From Larix kaempferi (lineage: Eukaryota > Streptophyta > Pinopsida > Pinales > Pinaceae), in NCBI GenBank assembly GCA_027924585.1, contig BSBM01000179.1, positions 11,942,501 to 12,006,500 of the forward strand: DNA of 64,000 nucleotides, in the 5' to 3' direction. The position numbers and the translations under genes were made by a program. The number at the start of each line of letters is the position of its first letter. Within the stretch, counting starts at the first letter, position 1. Below the pieces are notes generated by a model that was not told the origin of the DNA, did not search any database, and saw only the letters and a program-made list of their open reading frames with translations. Below are positions 12,652 through 24,254 of the stretch, piece after piece.

Positions 12652-13255
12652 TGTTAAGATTTAATATGCTAAGACAGAAAATAGCAGCATTACATTCCAT
12701 TTCACAATAATATCATATACAGGATCACTGAAGAAACAACAAGCACAACATAAACACAAGAGACAGAGATTTATCCTGGGAAACCCTCATGGGGTAGAAA
12801 ACCCAGCAAAGCTTCCTCAATATAGATGACCAGCAATATACAAAGATGAAACCCTGAGACATGATCTCCTCCTCCACAATAGCAGACCTCTCCTCCACAA
12901 GTGCACTATCCTCAAGTGAGTGAATGTGTATAATGAGGAACACACCTCCTCTATTTATACACTACTCTGATATGTATTTTACACAAGTACATGTAGGCTC
13001 GTATTTAACCATTAGGTTAAATACCCCATTATAACTGACTGGGCCGACCCCTCTAGGGTGGTCTAATAACCCTTTGACCCACATAACACATACAGGGCCG
13101 ACCCCCACTAGGGAAGTCTAATAACCCAAGTTACCACATTCCGACGGAGGAATAAACATCTCCGGATATACAATAAGATCTTCACGGAGGAATGAATCAT
13201 CTCCGGAATAATAAAGTACAAATATAATATTCTTTGATGTTACAATATCTCAACA
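12652..13255 (-). repeat. 3' LTR of the non-autonomous element
   Basis: In element sense it starts TGTTGAGATATT and ends TCTTAACA. It contains a TATAAATA box and two copies each of a TCCGGAGATG...TCCTCCG motif and a TTATTAGA...GGTCGGCCC motif. No base difference from 19198-19801 was seen on reading. The internal side is bounded by the polypurine tract at 13256-13264. Confidence 0.95.
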
Positions 13256-13474
13256 CTCCCCCTTAACGAGAAGGATATTATAACAGCATCTGCACGAGCA
13301 AGGAGTCATCAACATCATACATGATACATCTATAAATCATTGGAAGCTTTCTCAACATCATCAGTAACTCAACCAGTTACTGGAATATCTTCAATACAGG
13401 AAGATCAACATCTTCAGTACTGAGTCTTTATCTTCTGCAGCACTCAAACAACTACAGCAACATCAATATCTGAA

Positions 13475-13652
13475 TCCTCACGATTGTCAGCATCGCCATC
13501 ACACGATCATCAGCATCGTCATCACATGATCAACAACATCGTCATCTCACTATCATCACACGATCATCAGCATCGTCATCTCACGATCATCAGCATCGTC
13601 ATCATACGATCATCAGCATCGTCATCACACGATCATTAGCATCGTCATCTCA
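13475..13652. repeat. Short imperfect tandem array (about 21-24 bp unit)
   Basis: Units of the form CGATCATCAGCATCGTCATC recur about seven times with small differences in length and sequence. This is the most 3' of the arrays in element sense. Confidence 0.85.
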
Positions 13653-14010
13653 TCTCGATCTACAGCATCTGGATCATCTCGATCTACAGTATCTGGATCA
13701 TCACGATCTATAAAATCTGGATCATCTCGATCTACAGCATCTGGATCATCTCATCTACAGCATCTGGATCATCTCGATCTACACCATCTGGATCATCTCG
13801 ATCTACACCATCTGGATCATCTCGATCTACAGCATCTGGATCATCTCGATCTACAGCATCTGGATCATCACGATCTACAGCATCTGGATCATCACGATCT
13901 ACAGCATCTGGATCATCTCGATCTACAGCAACTGGATCATCTCGATCTACAGCATCTGGATCATCTCGATCTACAGCATCTGGATCATCTCGATCTACAA
14001 CATAAGTATC
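13653..14010. repeat. 24-bp tandem array, 14 copies
   Basis: The unit is TCGATCTACAGCATCTGGATCATC with slight variation; TGGATCATC occurs 14 times. Because 24 is a multiple of three, the minus strand stays open as a DRDDPDAV repeat peptide. That open frame is a by-product of the array and has no other sign of being a gene. Confidence 0.92.
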
Positions 14011-14035
14011 CTCAACCATACAAGTACATTAATCA

Positions 14036-14290
14036 ATACATGTATCATCAAAAGTATGTATTCTCACCAATACATCTATCATCAAAACATGTATTCTTAC
14101 TAATACATATATCATCAAAAGCATGTATTCTCACTAATACATCTATCATCAAAAGCATGTATTCTCACTAATACATCTATCATCAAAAGCATGTATTCTC
14201 ACTAATACATCTATCATCAAAAGCATGTATTCTCACTAATACATCTATCATCAAAAGCATGTATTCTCACTAATACATCTATCAATACAA
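14036..14290. repeat. 34-bp tandem array, about 7 copies
   Basis: The unit contains AATACATCTATCATCAAAAG followed by CATGTATTCTCACT. The central copies are almost identical, and the outer ones are more diverged. Confidence 0.92.
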
Positions 14291-14340
14291 GTATCCACAT
14301 TGATACAAGTATACACAACAGCAGCATACCCTGCAACACA

Positions 14341-15258
14341 CATGATCCAATTACGGGATGGTAAATCCCTCTCACTTTAGGACATAGGTCCAAGGATGAT
14401 ACAATCCTGATCCACTTATGGGATGATCAATCCCTCTCAATTTAAGACATCTCTCATGTCTATGGATGATGCAATCCAGATCAACTTACAGGATGATCAA
14501 TCCTTATCCTTTTAAGACACCTCACCATGTCTAAGGATGATGCAATCCCGAATCAACTTACAGGATGATTAGTCCTTATCACTTTAAGACACCTTACCAT
14601 GTCTAGGGACGACGCAATCCCAATCTACTTACAGGATGATTAGTCCTTACCACTTTAAGACACCTCACCATGTCTAGGGATGATGCAATCCCAATCTACT
14701 TACAGGATGATTAGTCCTTATCACTTTAAGACACCTCACCATGTCTAGGGACGATGCAATCCCAATCTACTTACAGGATGATTAGTCCTTATCACTTTAA
14801 GACACCTCACCATATCTAGGGACGATGCAATCCCAATCTTCTTACAGGATGATTAGTCCTTATCACTTTAAGACACCTCACCATGTCTAGGGACAATGCA
14901 ATCCCAATCTACTTACAGGATGATTAGTCCTTATCACTTTAAGACACCTCACCATGTCTAGGGATGATGCAATCCCAATCTACTTACAGGATGATTAGTC
15001 CTTATCACTTTAAGACACCTCACCATGTCTAGGGATGATGCAATCCCAATCTACTTACAGGATGATTAGTCCTTATCACTTTAAGACACCTCACCATGTC
15101 TAGGGACGATGCAATCCCAATCTACTTACAGGATGATTAGTCCTTATCACTTTAAGACACCTCACCATGTCTAGGGACGATGCAATCCCAATCTACTTAC
15201 AGGATGATTAGTCCTTATCACTTTAAGACAAGTCTCATGTCTAGGGACGATGCAATCC
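14341..15258. repeat. 71-bp tandem array, about 13 copies
   Basis: The unit contains ACAGGATGATTAGTCC, TTTAAGACACCTCACCATG and GGGACGATGCAATCCC. The spacing is exactly 71 between central copies (for example 14704 and 14775). The left copies (14341-14600) are diverged; those from about 14600 to 15200 are nearly identical, a sign of recent homogenisation. Each unit carries the core GGGAYGATGCAATCCC, which in element sense can fold as a short hairpin. Confidence 0.94.
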
Positions 15259-15260
15259 CA

Positions 15261-15756
15261 TCACGTACATTTTGAACCCAGTTCATGGACGATGCAGTCC
15301 TCACGTACATTTTGAACCCAGTTCATGGACGATGCAGTCCTCACGTACATTTTGAACCCAGTTCATGGACGATGCAGTCCTCACGTACATTTTGAACCCA
15401 GTTCATGGACGATGCAGTCCTCACGTACATTTTGAACCCAGTTCATGGACGATGCAGTCCTCACGTACATTTTGAACCCAGTTCATGGACGATGCAGTCC
15501 TCACGTACATTTTGAACCTAGTTCATGGACGATGTAGTCCTCACGTACATTTTGAACCCAGTTCATGGACGATGCAGTCCTCACGTACATTTTGAACCTA
15601 TTTCATGGACGATGCAGTCCTCACGTACATTTTGAACCCAGTTCATGGACGATGCAGTCCTCACGTACATTTTGAACCTAGTTCATGGACGATGCAGTCC
15701 TCACGTACATTTTGAACCCAGTTCATGGACGATGCAGTCCTCACGTACATTTTGAA
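15261..15756. repeat. 40-bp tandem array, 12 copies plus a partial
   Basis: The unit is TCACGTACATTTTGAACCCA followed by GTTCATGGACGATGCAGTCC, in exact 40-bp steps from 15261. Copies differ at only a few bases. Each contains GGACGATGCAGTCC, a perfect 4-bp stem around a 6-base loop, related to the core of the neighbouring 71-bp array. ACGTAC also recurs in each copy. Confidence 0.95.
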
Positions 15757-15861
15757 CTAGTGGTTCCGGGATGATGCAATCCCCATCACTTTATTCTCGA
15801 AGACCATACGTCTACGGATCAATTCAGGGACCAAGGTCTGGGGATGATACAATCCCCACTT

Positions 15862-16200
15862 CTCGGAGACCTTACGTCTACGGCTCTCTTTAGGACTGAA
15901 AGTCCAGGGATGATCCAATCCCCTCAACTGTCCACTAAGGACTTCATTCTCGGAGACCTCACGTCTACGGCTCTCTTTAGGACTGAAAGTCCAGGGATGA
16001 TCCAATCCCTCTAACTGTCCACTAAGGACTTCATTCTCGGAGACCTTACGTCTACGGCTCTCTTTAGGACTGAAAGTCCAGGGATGATCCAATCCCCTCA
16101 ACTGTCCACTAAGGACTTCATTCTCGGAGACCTCACGTCTACGGCTCTCTTTAGGACTGAAAGTCCAGGGATGATCCAATCCCTTTTCTTTCTCGGAGAC
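15862..16200. repeat. 87-bp tandem array, 4 copies plus edges
   Basis: CTCGGAGAC recurs at 15862, 15949, 16036 and 16123, 87 bp apart, and in altered form at 16192. Each unit carries GGGATGATCCAATCCC and a TCTACGGCTCTCTTTAGGAC stretch. Diverged units lie on both sides (15770-15861 and 16200-16250). The open minus-strand frame here (15757-16179) is explained by 87 being a multiple of three. Confidence 0.93.
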
Positions 16201-16250
16201 ACCTGTCTACGGCTTACTTTAGAACAAGTGTTCAAGGATGATACAATCCC

Positions 16251-18110
16251 CACATGTATTCTCATCAATATACTATCGATCCTAGGAACCCATACAGAAC
16301 CTGATTCACACTTCTTCTTTAATTGCACCATTAAGAGAATGGTCTTATCTAGCCACTTGGAGCAAACATCTCATCATGATTCTCTTCCTCTTTCTAAGAG
16401 AATCTTCTAGCCACAAGCCTTCTATATTTTGTTTGATTTGTAAATCTTCTTGTTGAACATCCATCACTTGTTCGGTGTTCATTATTCTTCATGATCTTTC
16501 CTACAAAACAAAATTAAGTACATGATTAGTAATCCTTCATAATCATGAAATCATGATAACCTATTATGCATACAGATATCATTTACATAGTTATGCAACT
16601 ATCTTGACCAATACTTTGGCACAACACTTTCCCATATTCTGTATGCATACAGTGGCTATCTAGATGCCTTCCATCTCTACCAGAACATACTATCGAGAGT
16701 GTGCACAGCTCTCAGCATGTCAGCAAAGAGGTTTCATTCTAGACAAGCAACAATGGAATGTTTGTCCAACTTACCAATCATATGCATATAATGTTCAATG
16801 CTCTATGAATGTTTGCACTCAGCATTATATGTTCTAGGAATACAAATATGCATACAAGAAATATCATTTACTATTTCAAATAACAACTCAAATACTTATC
16901 TTTTATGTTTGTGTGGTTGCCTCCCGCTTGATCTTCTATATGTCCTTTGAACTTCTATTCATTCTGTACCACTGTGCATGCTCAAGTGTGCACTAGTGTC
17001 ATCCTCATGATCTCATACACAAACATTCATTCATTAGTATATTCTCAAAACATTCTAATTCTAAATAATATTGAATATGTATAGTCATGATCATTAGTAT
17101 TTAGGGTTTCAAGTAAGTCTTCTTTTACTCATGCATATTCTTGTTTGATCATAGTACTCTTCTGGTTAATTAAATCATGCATAAACCCTTGATTACTAAC
17201 TTTATGAATAAGCATAACCAATCATATCAAGTATACTTATATAAGGGATCCTAACACAAGGTAAGATTCATGGGAAACATACCTGGATTAGTATACCTAC
17301 TTGGTTATGTACAACATACCTAAACAATCTCTTCAATGATTTAGAGATCCTGAACTAGAACCTGCATGTCTCATAGGTTAAGCATAATATAACAAAGTCA
17401 TACATACCTCGTAAGTAGAACAAAGATTATGGATGAGTCTTTGTCTTCATGTTTTCATGGTCATGGAGCCTGATTTGTCTTTTGTGATGTACCTGTATCT
17501 TGTTAGCAAACAACATCAACCTCACACAACATTATAATGCATTAGTACAATCATAAGTGTCAACACCCTAACCAATGAATATCTTCTATCATGCATTCAT
17601 AATTTTGTTAAGGTGATACAACAAATCTAAAATCAAGATTGTACTAACCGTAATAACATGAAGACAAACATACCATAAACTTATTCATGAACAAATCTCA
17701 AAACATACCTCGATGAGTCATACCTGTCGAGATCGCTTGTAATCTCCTTATGTAAAGCCTTAGCCTCATCTCCCTCTGAAACAGGAACTCCTTCACTTAT
17801 GCAGGTGACCAATCCATCTTCTTCTAGTATTAACCCTATCCACTTGATTTGCAAGAACTGGACCTGGAGCTGGATATGGGTTTGTCAGAGAAACCCCAAA
17901 AATTCAAACTTTGAATTTCAAACTTCCGAAAGGATAGAAATATGCGCCTTGATGAGCTGATCAAACTGATATATTCAGAATTTGAAAACTGCAAAGTTTC
18001 ACTCCTCAATTTTGCCTTTGAAACTTCCGGATTCACTGGACGTGACCCTGAACTGGGGTTTGATGAATCCCACTCTTCTTCCCAATCAAAATGTTTGATC
18101 CAAATCTCTA
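16251..18110. other. Unique interior of the non-autonomous element, no coding
   Basis: Nothing here resembles gag, protease, integrase or RT on either strand, and no tandem array is present. The sequence is moderately AT-rich with no long open frame. It separates the arrays from the leader modules. Confidence 0.6.
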
Positions 18111-18117
18111 AGCTTCT

Positions 18118-18850
18118 ATTTTCCTGAGGAGCTTCCAGCCATGGTCACAAATTTCAAAAATTCTCATTTTTACAGAAGCCCTAATTTTCCACTTTTCTGA
18201 TCAAAGTCCCGAACTAGGGTCTAATCAAGCCCGGCCTTCTGCCCAACCAAAAATTCTGATCTTGGTCTCTAAATTTCTATTTTGATGAGTAGCATCCAGC
18301 CGTGGTCTCCGATTACAAAAATTCCAACTTTTTTCAAAGCCCTAAATTCCGGAAGCCATGAATGAAGGTACCAAAAAATAATTCTGTTTTGACAGAAATA
18401 TGTACCTGATTGTTTCTGGTGTAACTCCAAATTTTTTTTTATCCACAGGGTCTGAAAAAGTTTTTTGAGATAGCCTGATCTGTTATCTTTCCATCCTGAC
18501 AGGTCTGACCTCAATTGGATGTTCTGAGAGAGAGTTATGCCAAATGTCGCAACGTGACCTGTTTTGGGAAAATACAGGAGAGCGAACTTGTACGGCGTGC
18601 CACGTGTCACTTTTTGACCTTCGGCCTCTGAAAAACTTTTCTGAGATAGCTCAGCCTGCTATCTTTCCATCCTGACAGGTCTGACCTCAATTGGATTCTC
18701 TGAGAGAGAGTTATGCCAAGTGTCGCAACGTGACCTGTTTATGGGATAATACAGGAGAGCGAACTTGTACGACGTTCCACGTGTCACTGGTTCAACTTCG
18801 GCCTTTGAAAAAGTTTTCTGAGATAGTAAAGTCTGTGTACTACCTGTCAC
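18118..18850 (-). repeat. Duplicated leader modules of the non-autonomous element
   Basis: Two kinds of duplication lie here. About 18118-18240 and 18280-18345 share a module with GGCTGG and TTTTGATTGGG/TTTTTGGTTGGG words in element sense, which also occurs twice in the copia-3 leader (60246-60510). About 18450-18620 and 18630-18800 are two copies of a roughly 180-bp unit containing TGACAGGTCTGACCTCAATT and GTCGCAACGTGACCTGTTT. Confidence 0.75.
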
Positions 18851-19185
18851 TTTTCACGAAATTTCATTTGGAGCTTCCTAGCCCAAGTTATGACCTTTTT
18901 CCCAAGGTCACCTGATTTTGACTCAGATCTGGAAGAGGCAGAAGCCCTATATTGTACAGATCATAAATCACAAAGTACAACGAATTAGAGGTTGTCCTTT
19001 GGACACAAGGTACCTGGAGATTTCAGCTTCGTCCTGTAACATTTTCAGATCCGAAAACTTCGCCAAAACGGATTTATAGCGAAATTGCTACGATGACTGG
19101 TTTTTGCTATGTAAAACCCTAACCTTCAAATTGTCGTAAGTAAAGCAAGTGTTTTTAGTGCCATACCTTGTCTTCCTTCAGGTTA

Positions 19186-19197
19186 GCTCTGATACCA
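19186..19197 (-). other. Primer-binding site of the non-autonomous element
   Basis: On the minus strand TGGTATCAGAGC follows the 5' LTR directly. It is the standard complement of the plant initiator-Met tRNA 3' end and is identical to that of copia-3 (60128-60139). Confidence 0.93.
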
Positions 19198-19801
19198 TGT
19201 TAAGATTTAATATGCTAAGACAGAAAATAGCAGCATTACATTCCATTTCACAATAATATCATATACAGGATCACTGAAGAAACAACAAGCACAACATAAA
19301 CACAAGAGACAGAGATTTATCCTGGGAAACCCTCATGGGGTAGAAAACCCAGCAAAGCTTCCTCAATATAGATGACCAGCAATATACAAAGATGAAACCC
19401 TGAGACATGATCTCCTCCTCCACAATAGCAGACCTCTCCTCCACAAGTGCACTATCCTCAAGTGAGTGAATGTGTATAATGAGGAACACACCTCCTCTAT
19501 TTATACACTACTCTGATATGTATTTTACACAAGTACATGTAGGCTCGTATTTAACCATTAGGTTAAATACCCCATTATAACTGACTGGGCCGACCCCTCT
19601 AGGGTGGTCTAATAACCCTTTGACCCACATAACACATACAGGGCCGACCCCCACTAGGGAAGTCTAATAACCCAAGTTACCACATTCCGACGGAGGAATA
19701 AACATCTCCGGATATACAATAAGATCTTCACGGAGGAATGAATCATCTCCGGAATAATAAAGTACAAATATAATATTCTTTGATGTTACAATATCTCAAC
19801 A
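19198..19801 (-). repeat. 5' LTR of the non-autonomous element
   Basis: Same 604 bp as 12652-13255, with no difference found by eye. It ends at the target duplication ACAAC. The TATAAATA promoter element lies about 300 bp from the upstream end in element sense. Confidence 0.95.
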
Positions 19802-20137
19802 ACAACATGATCTAAGTATAAACATATTACTAGCATATTAATGAAACTACAAGAGCATATCAAGAAGAAATATTCTGGGCTATAAAATATCCAAAAAATA
19901 TTGTTAAAACCATTCAATTATGCAATTAGATAAATCCCAAGAAAGGAAAATCAAATCTCAAGTCAATTTCTAAGTTTCAACAAAAGATGGAGATCATCTT
20001 GACATCTTACAACAATTTGACCCATAGCTTCACTAATTTTTCAAATCAGTTGAAGCAACATCTTCCCTCAATGTATTCTATTTAGTAGGGACTAGCTATA
20101 TTTTCTCAAAGACAAGACAATCATAGTGTTGGGGGAT
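19802..20137 (+). other. Right flank of the young element, end of an older unit
   Basis: Continues the sequence broken at 12651. A short plus-strand open segment starting near 19989 is followed by non-coding sequence and a G-rich tract (GTTGGGGGAT) just before a TGTTGG at 20138. This layout resembles the 3' end of an old LTR element, but no paired LTR was found. Confidence 0.3.
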
Positions 20138-20990
20138 TGTTGGAACCCAATTTTCATCTTTGAAAACCTTGGGAATAATTTAGCTATGTCAAACCGATTT
20201 TAGTTTGTGTCCTAATTAGTTTTCCATTGCAAGCCCTATTCATGTGCACCAAAACTTTAATTGTAATTAGAATTAGTGCACTCACCTATCCTTCTATCAT
20301 TGTAGGATGTTAGGGTTGTAAGTATTTTGCAACTAAATCACAATGTGTATAAATGAATGCAATCGGTAGGAAGAGGGTGGGATAGCTGATTATTGTGACT
20401 ATCATACTGAGTTGTATTAGAAAGTGTACAAAGGAAGGTGAAAATAGGTTTTTATGTCCTGGATCACTATAAGGAGAGATAAGGAATTGTATATACCTAT
20501 CTTATGAATTGAATGAGGAAAGACTATATGTTGGTTCACCCCCTAAATTTTTTGAGTTATGTGTGTTAATATGAATGTATGAATAAATGTATAATGAATG
20601 TTGTACGTGTTCATATTTTGTTTTATTATCATTAAAACATGTTCTTTTAATGCTCATTAGTGTCTCGGGTGAGACTTATTCTTAATTGGGTATTGAATAT
20701 GTTGATACTAATAGGTTTATTGTTCTCCTAAGTTCGTAACCCTAGTTCTAAAATTATCAATGATAGATTCCAACTACCATGCTAGAAAAAAAAAGTTGAT
20801 GTTTTCAATTCCTAAAGAAAGGTAGGAAAGAAAAGGGAGGAATCCCTTTGGTAAAATAGAAAAAGCATGTTGAGGAAAAGCATTAGCCGCAAGAAGCCTT
20901 TGGAGGCCTATAAATCAATCAAGGATATAGTAGCAGGTCATAAAGGAAAACACTTCCATTCACCCCCTCTTCATTGAATATTGGAGTTTA
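20138..20990 (+). other. Possible old LTR start followed by spacer
   Basis: TGTTGGAACCC directly follows a G-rich tract, as an LTR would. No matching second copy and no clear CA end are visible in the window. Otherwise I see no gene. Confidence 0.25.
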
Positions 20991-20995
20991 TCCAT

Positions 20996-21121
20996 CATAA
21001 ATATGTGACAAAGGCCTCTATTATATGGAAAACCCATGATCTATACTTCCCTCTCATTAACCGTTGGATTTACTAGAAAGTAGGAAATGGCTTGAGTGTC
21101 ATATTTGCAAAGGATCCGAAA
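20996..21121 (+). pseudogene. LINE remnant (region downstream of RT)
   Basis: One frame reads KASIIWKTHDLYFPLINRW and, after a stop, KVGNGLSVIFAKDP. The spacing of IWK and W.VGNG...F..DP is typical of the stretch between RT and the zinc-binding region in plant LINE ORF2. One TAG replaces the expected Trp before KVGNG. The piece is short, and the rest of ORF2 is not seen to the left. Confidence 0.5.
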
Positions 21122-21129
21122 TAGAAAGC

Positions 21130-22690
21130 AATGGAGAACACCGATTGTTTTATGTTCTGGTGTATTTTGGAATACTTAGAGGTAAAGGGATAGTACCCAT
21201 GATAGATGCTATATCAACTAAGTATGGTTCCTTTTAGGATCAAGGATGAAAGAAGGATTAAGGCCAAATGGTAGTGCAAATGGATTCTTTAATTAGCAAG
21301 TTAAATGTTTGTTCTATTAGTAAAGGGATCAAATGATGAATTCATCTGGCCTTACAACCCCACTAGGGTTTAGGAGCAAGATGAATATTGGAGGTAGAAA
21401 CCAATCTAGATAGACACAAGAAGTGACCCTAAAGGCTAGGCTCATCTAAGTTTTTTTTTTTAAATAGGAAAACATAAGAAAAGTCAGCTAGGCATGAATG
21501 TATTTAAAAAAATAAAAATAAAGCATGTATTAAAAATAAAATAAAATATGATACTATGACCCCATTTCTCAAATGTAAAATAAATACAAGTTCAATGATC
21601 TTGGGAGAAGTTGAGGGGTTGAGGATGCTTGTCTTTTCAACTATATCAAGCTCATCCATTTCTATAAAAATATTCCCCACAATGAGAGAGGGGTTCTTTA
21701 GCTAAGAGTGAAAGAAATGTTGTCCAAACGCTGATGAGAAGCTCTATAGAAGCACCAGAGAGCATGTTACTTACATGTTGCCAAAATAAAAGAGCATGGC
21801 CAAAGTCAATTGAATGTTGGTTTTCCCATATGGGTTTCCAAGGTAAATAATGTCTTCCTGTGTATGATTTGGCTCTTTTTTTGTTGTTAGTTTGTGAATA
21901 TATGCAAATGATTTGTTTGCGTTTTAATGGCTTCCATCAATGACTAAATAACTTTGGTAAATGGAAATTGATGCCCATGAGAAGTAACGGTTGTAGAAAT
22001 GTTTTTATTTCCTCTCATTATGAATTTTCGCACTCTCAAAACCCTCCAACAACTTTGTAAATCTCACCATTGACAGTCTAGGGTGAATGAGAGATCAATG
22101 GCTCTCCTAAACTAGCCATTGCTATCCTGTATGAGTTTCGAAATTGATTTTTTCATTGGTTTTTCCCACTGTGGAGAGAGGAAAAAAAATTCTGGGTGTT
22201 AGAAGACTTCATTCTTCTTTCACTGAGCTATTTCAAAGGGATCGACCGTCCATAACCCTCTTGATTAGACCATGGAGCAACTTGGCAATTTGTTGACTGA
22301 ATTGGGGGGTCGTACAGTCCATTTGCAAACTTAGGGAGGTTGTACGTAGGCCGTATGGTCGTCTCTCCTTCCTCCTCCTCCATGTAAAAGTTTAAATCAT
22401 GGTTTAATTCACCAACATGCTTTAGAGGTGCCTCAAACTTTGAGGGGTTTTTTCATTTTGTGCATTGTTTTAATTTGTCATTTCATGGAGAATTTTACCT
22501 CATTTAATGAGATTTTGGAACTAATTAAACATTGAGTTTTCGTGGAGAGAGAATGAGATCATTACAAATAATGACAAAGGATTAGGATCATATACAACTC
22601 ATGAATGGACAGAGGATGAATTCACGAGATAACATTTATTATTCAAGTTAAAAGACATTCATGTTGGTGAGCTTAGTGGACTATGAACCC
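21130..22690. other. Spacer between two LINE remnants
   Basis: No gene recognised. The expected LINE sequence between the upstream block and the RNase H block is not visible, so a deletion or another insertion is likely. A few GC-richer stretches (22230-22380) have no recognisable domain. Confidence 0.45.
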
Positions 22691-22708
22691 CTTAATTACA
22701 TATTATTG

Positions 22709-23005
22709 TTGCTCAAATTGGATCTCAAGTATAATGTGGAAAAGATCCAAATGTTTGGGGATTCTATGTTGGTAAAAAGTGAGTGAAGAGGTATTTTAGT
22801 CTTAAAATTTTAGTTTGAGACCACTTCTTGATCATATTTTAGAAGCAAGTGAATTTCATGAAATCCTTTTTTCTCCTTGTCTTCAGAGAAAATAATTTAA
22901 TAGTGGATGAGTTGTCAAAAGTTGTGGTTCATGGTCAAGTTTGTTTTAATTTGGTTGAGGAACATAGGGTGGAAGGTATATATGCATCCCTTTCACAACT
23001 TTGAT
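22709..23005 (+). pseudogene. RNase H remnant of a LINE
   Basis: One frame reads LKLDLKYNVEKIQMFGDSML and, about 100 bases on and in another frame, VFRENNLIVDELSKVVV. The pairs FGDSxLV and F/YRExNxxxDELSK are hallmarks of the RNase H domain at the end of many plant LINEs; the Asp residues are candidate catalytic positions. Stops and a frame change separate the parts. It probably belongs to the same LINE as 20996-21121. Confidence 0.5.
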
Positions 23006-24254
23006 TTATTTTTGCATAGATTCATGTTGGACTATTATCCTTCAATCTTGTGTTGAGGACCGATGGATGGTTCATTATCTTTGAAGAGTTTCATTTCCTT
23101 TTTTACTGAAGGGTCGTACTTGTTTTTTGATATGTACATAAGAGGATATATGTTGATGTAGAAAGCCAATAGGTTTATGCTGGAAGACATTAAACACATG
23201 TTAGAATTTGTATGACACACTTTGAATGTAACTTCTTTCTATTTGAAATATAAGAAATGAAAAATGAAGTAACACTAGTTTAGATCCATCTTAACCCTAG
23301 ATCTATCAATTGTTGAGAGAGACAAAATCTCTAGAAGTGCAAACATTTCTTCAAATTGTTTACCTTACAAAAACATTTGCACTGTCAAAATGTTGATCCC
23401 TCTTTACTCTTAGTAAATCCAAAGCAAGATAAATCTAGATGGAGATATACATCAATCAATATCATCACTCATCTATAATATATTTTAAAATGATTGAGTA
23501 TTATAGTCCACCTATTTGTTTTTGTAAGGAAAATCTCGTGGGGGAACTCCTAGGCATGTCCTCGCATTTGTTGATGGTCCTCAATGCAAACCCATCAACA
23601 TTGATTACAACATCTATAGTGGTGCAAACATCTAGGATGAAGCATGCACTAAAGATAACCAACCTAGGAAATCAACCCTAAAACATTTGGCATCAAAGTC
23701 AAACCAAGTAACCACTCAAAATCATACTTCAAACGCAATACACATAGTTGGCTACCTTTAAACTCCACAAAATTTTTAAAAACGTCACCCTCTTTTATAA
23801 TAATAATCTATTTTTAAGGTCACAGCCAACCTAGACACCAAATTGGTGCAGGACACCCCCTTGTTTTTGGGACAAGGCACCCCCATAGGGTCTTCACTCA
23901 GTGAAACTATGCCATAACACCTTTGTTCATGGGATATTAAAGAATACCCCTAATTTCACTAGGTATTGATAAATACCAACCATAATCCTTTTGTTGATCC
24001 CCCCTCCCAATCCATATTTTTAATTAAAAGGACTATTTTTATATGAGATATTCGTTATTTTTACTAGATACCCCTTTTTATACCCCCTAATACCTATAAA
24101 CCCACCATACCCTAATCCCACCCCCCTAATACCTACAATATATTGGTTTTATTTTTCACAATTTAAAAAACCCCCTTCGTGAATGAACATGATAATATAT
24201 TGGTTAGCAAGGTGAATCCCCTTTGGGGACCCCTCTCCGCACAACAATTTGATT

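Larger units (their letters stand above)
12652..19801 (-). mobile_element. Young non-autonomous LTR retrotransposon (LARD-like) with repeat-array interior
   Basis: Two 604-bp LTRs (12652-13255 and 19198-19801) appear identical by eye. The flanking target duplication is perfect (ACAAC at 12647-12651 and 19802-19806). The element reads on the minus strand: primer-binding site TGGTATCAGAGC next to the right LTR, and polypurine tract AAGGGGGAG next to the left LTR. The 5.9-kb interior has no gag or pol. Its 3' half is a run of tandem arrays and its 5' half is unique leader-like sequence. The LTRs belong to the same family as copia-3 at 59638, and leader modules are shared too, so a copia-3-like element probably supplies the proteins. 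It fits the class called LARD (large retrotransposon derivative). Confidence 0.93.

Noticed and set aside
12725-12943. 72-residue frame, repeated identically at 19271-19489
   Set aside because: Both lie inside the two copies of one LTR, across the likely transcript start; the identity reflects LTR identity, not a gene family.
13732-14019. 95-residue minus-strand frame of DRDDPDAV repeats
   Set aside because: It follows from a 24-bp array, whose unit length is a multiple of three; no start context, domain or neighbour supports a gene.
13475-15760. Regular repeats that might be a CRISPR array
   Set aside because: The units are directly adjacent without unique spacers, and the surroundings are clearly a plant retrotransposon.
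15757-16179. 140-residue minus-strand frame with an internal repeat
   Set aside because: It is the 87-bp array read in a frame that happens to be open; 87 is a multiple of three.
21085-21180. Zinc-finger-like reading CHICKGSEIESN of a LINE
   Set aside because: It overlaps, in another frame, the more convincing KVGNGLSVIFAKDP block; both cannot be real, and the last Cys is missing.
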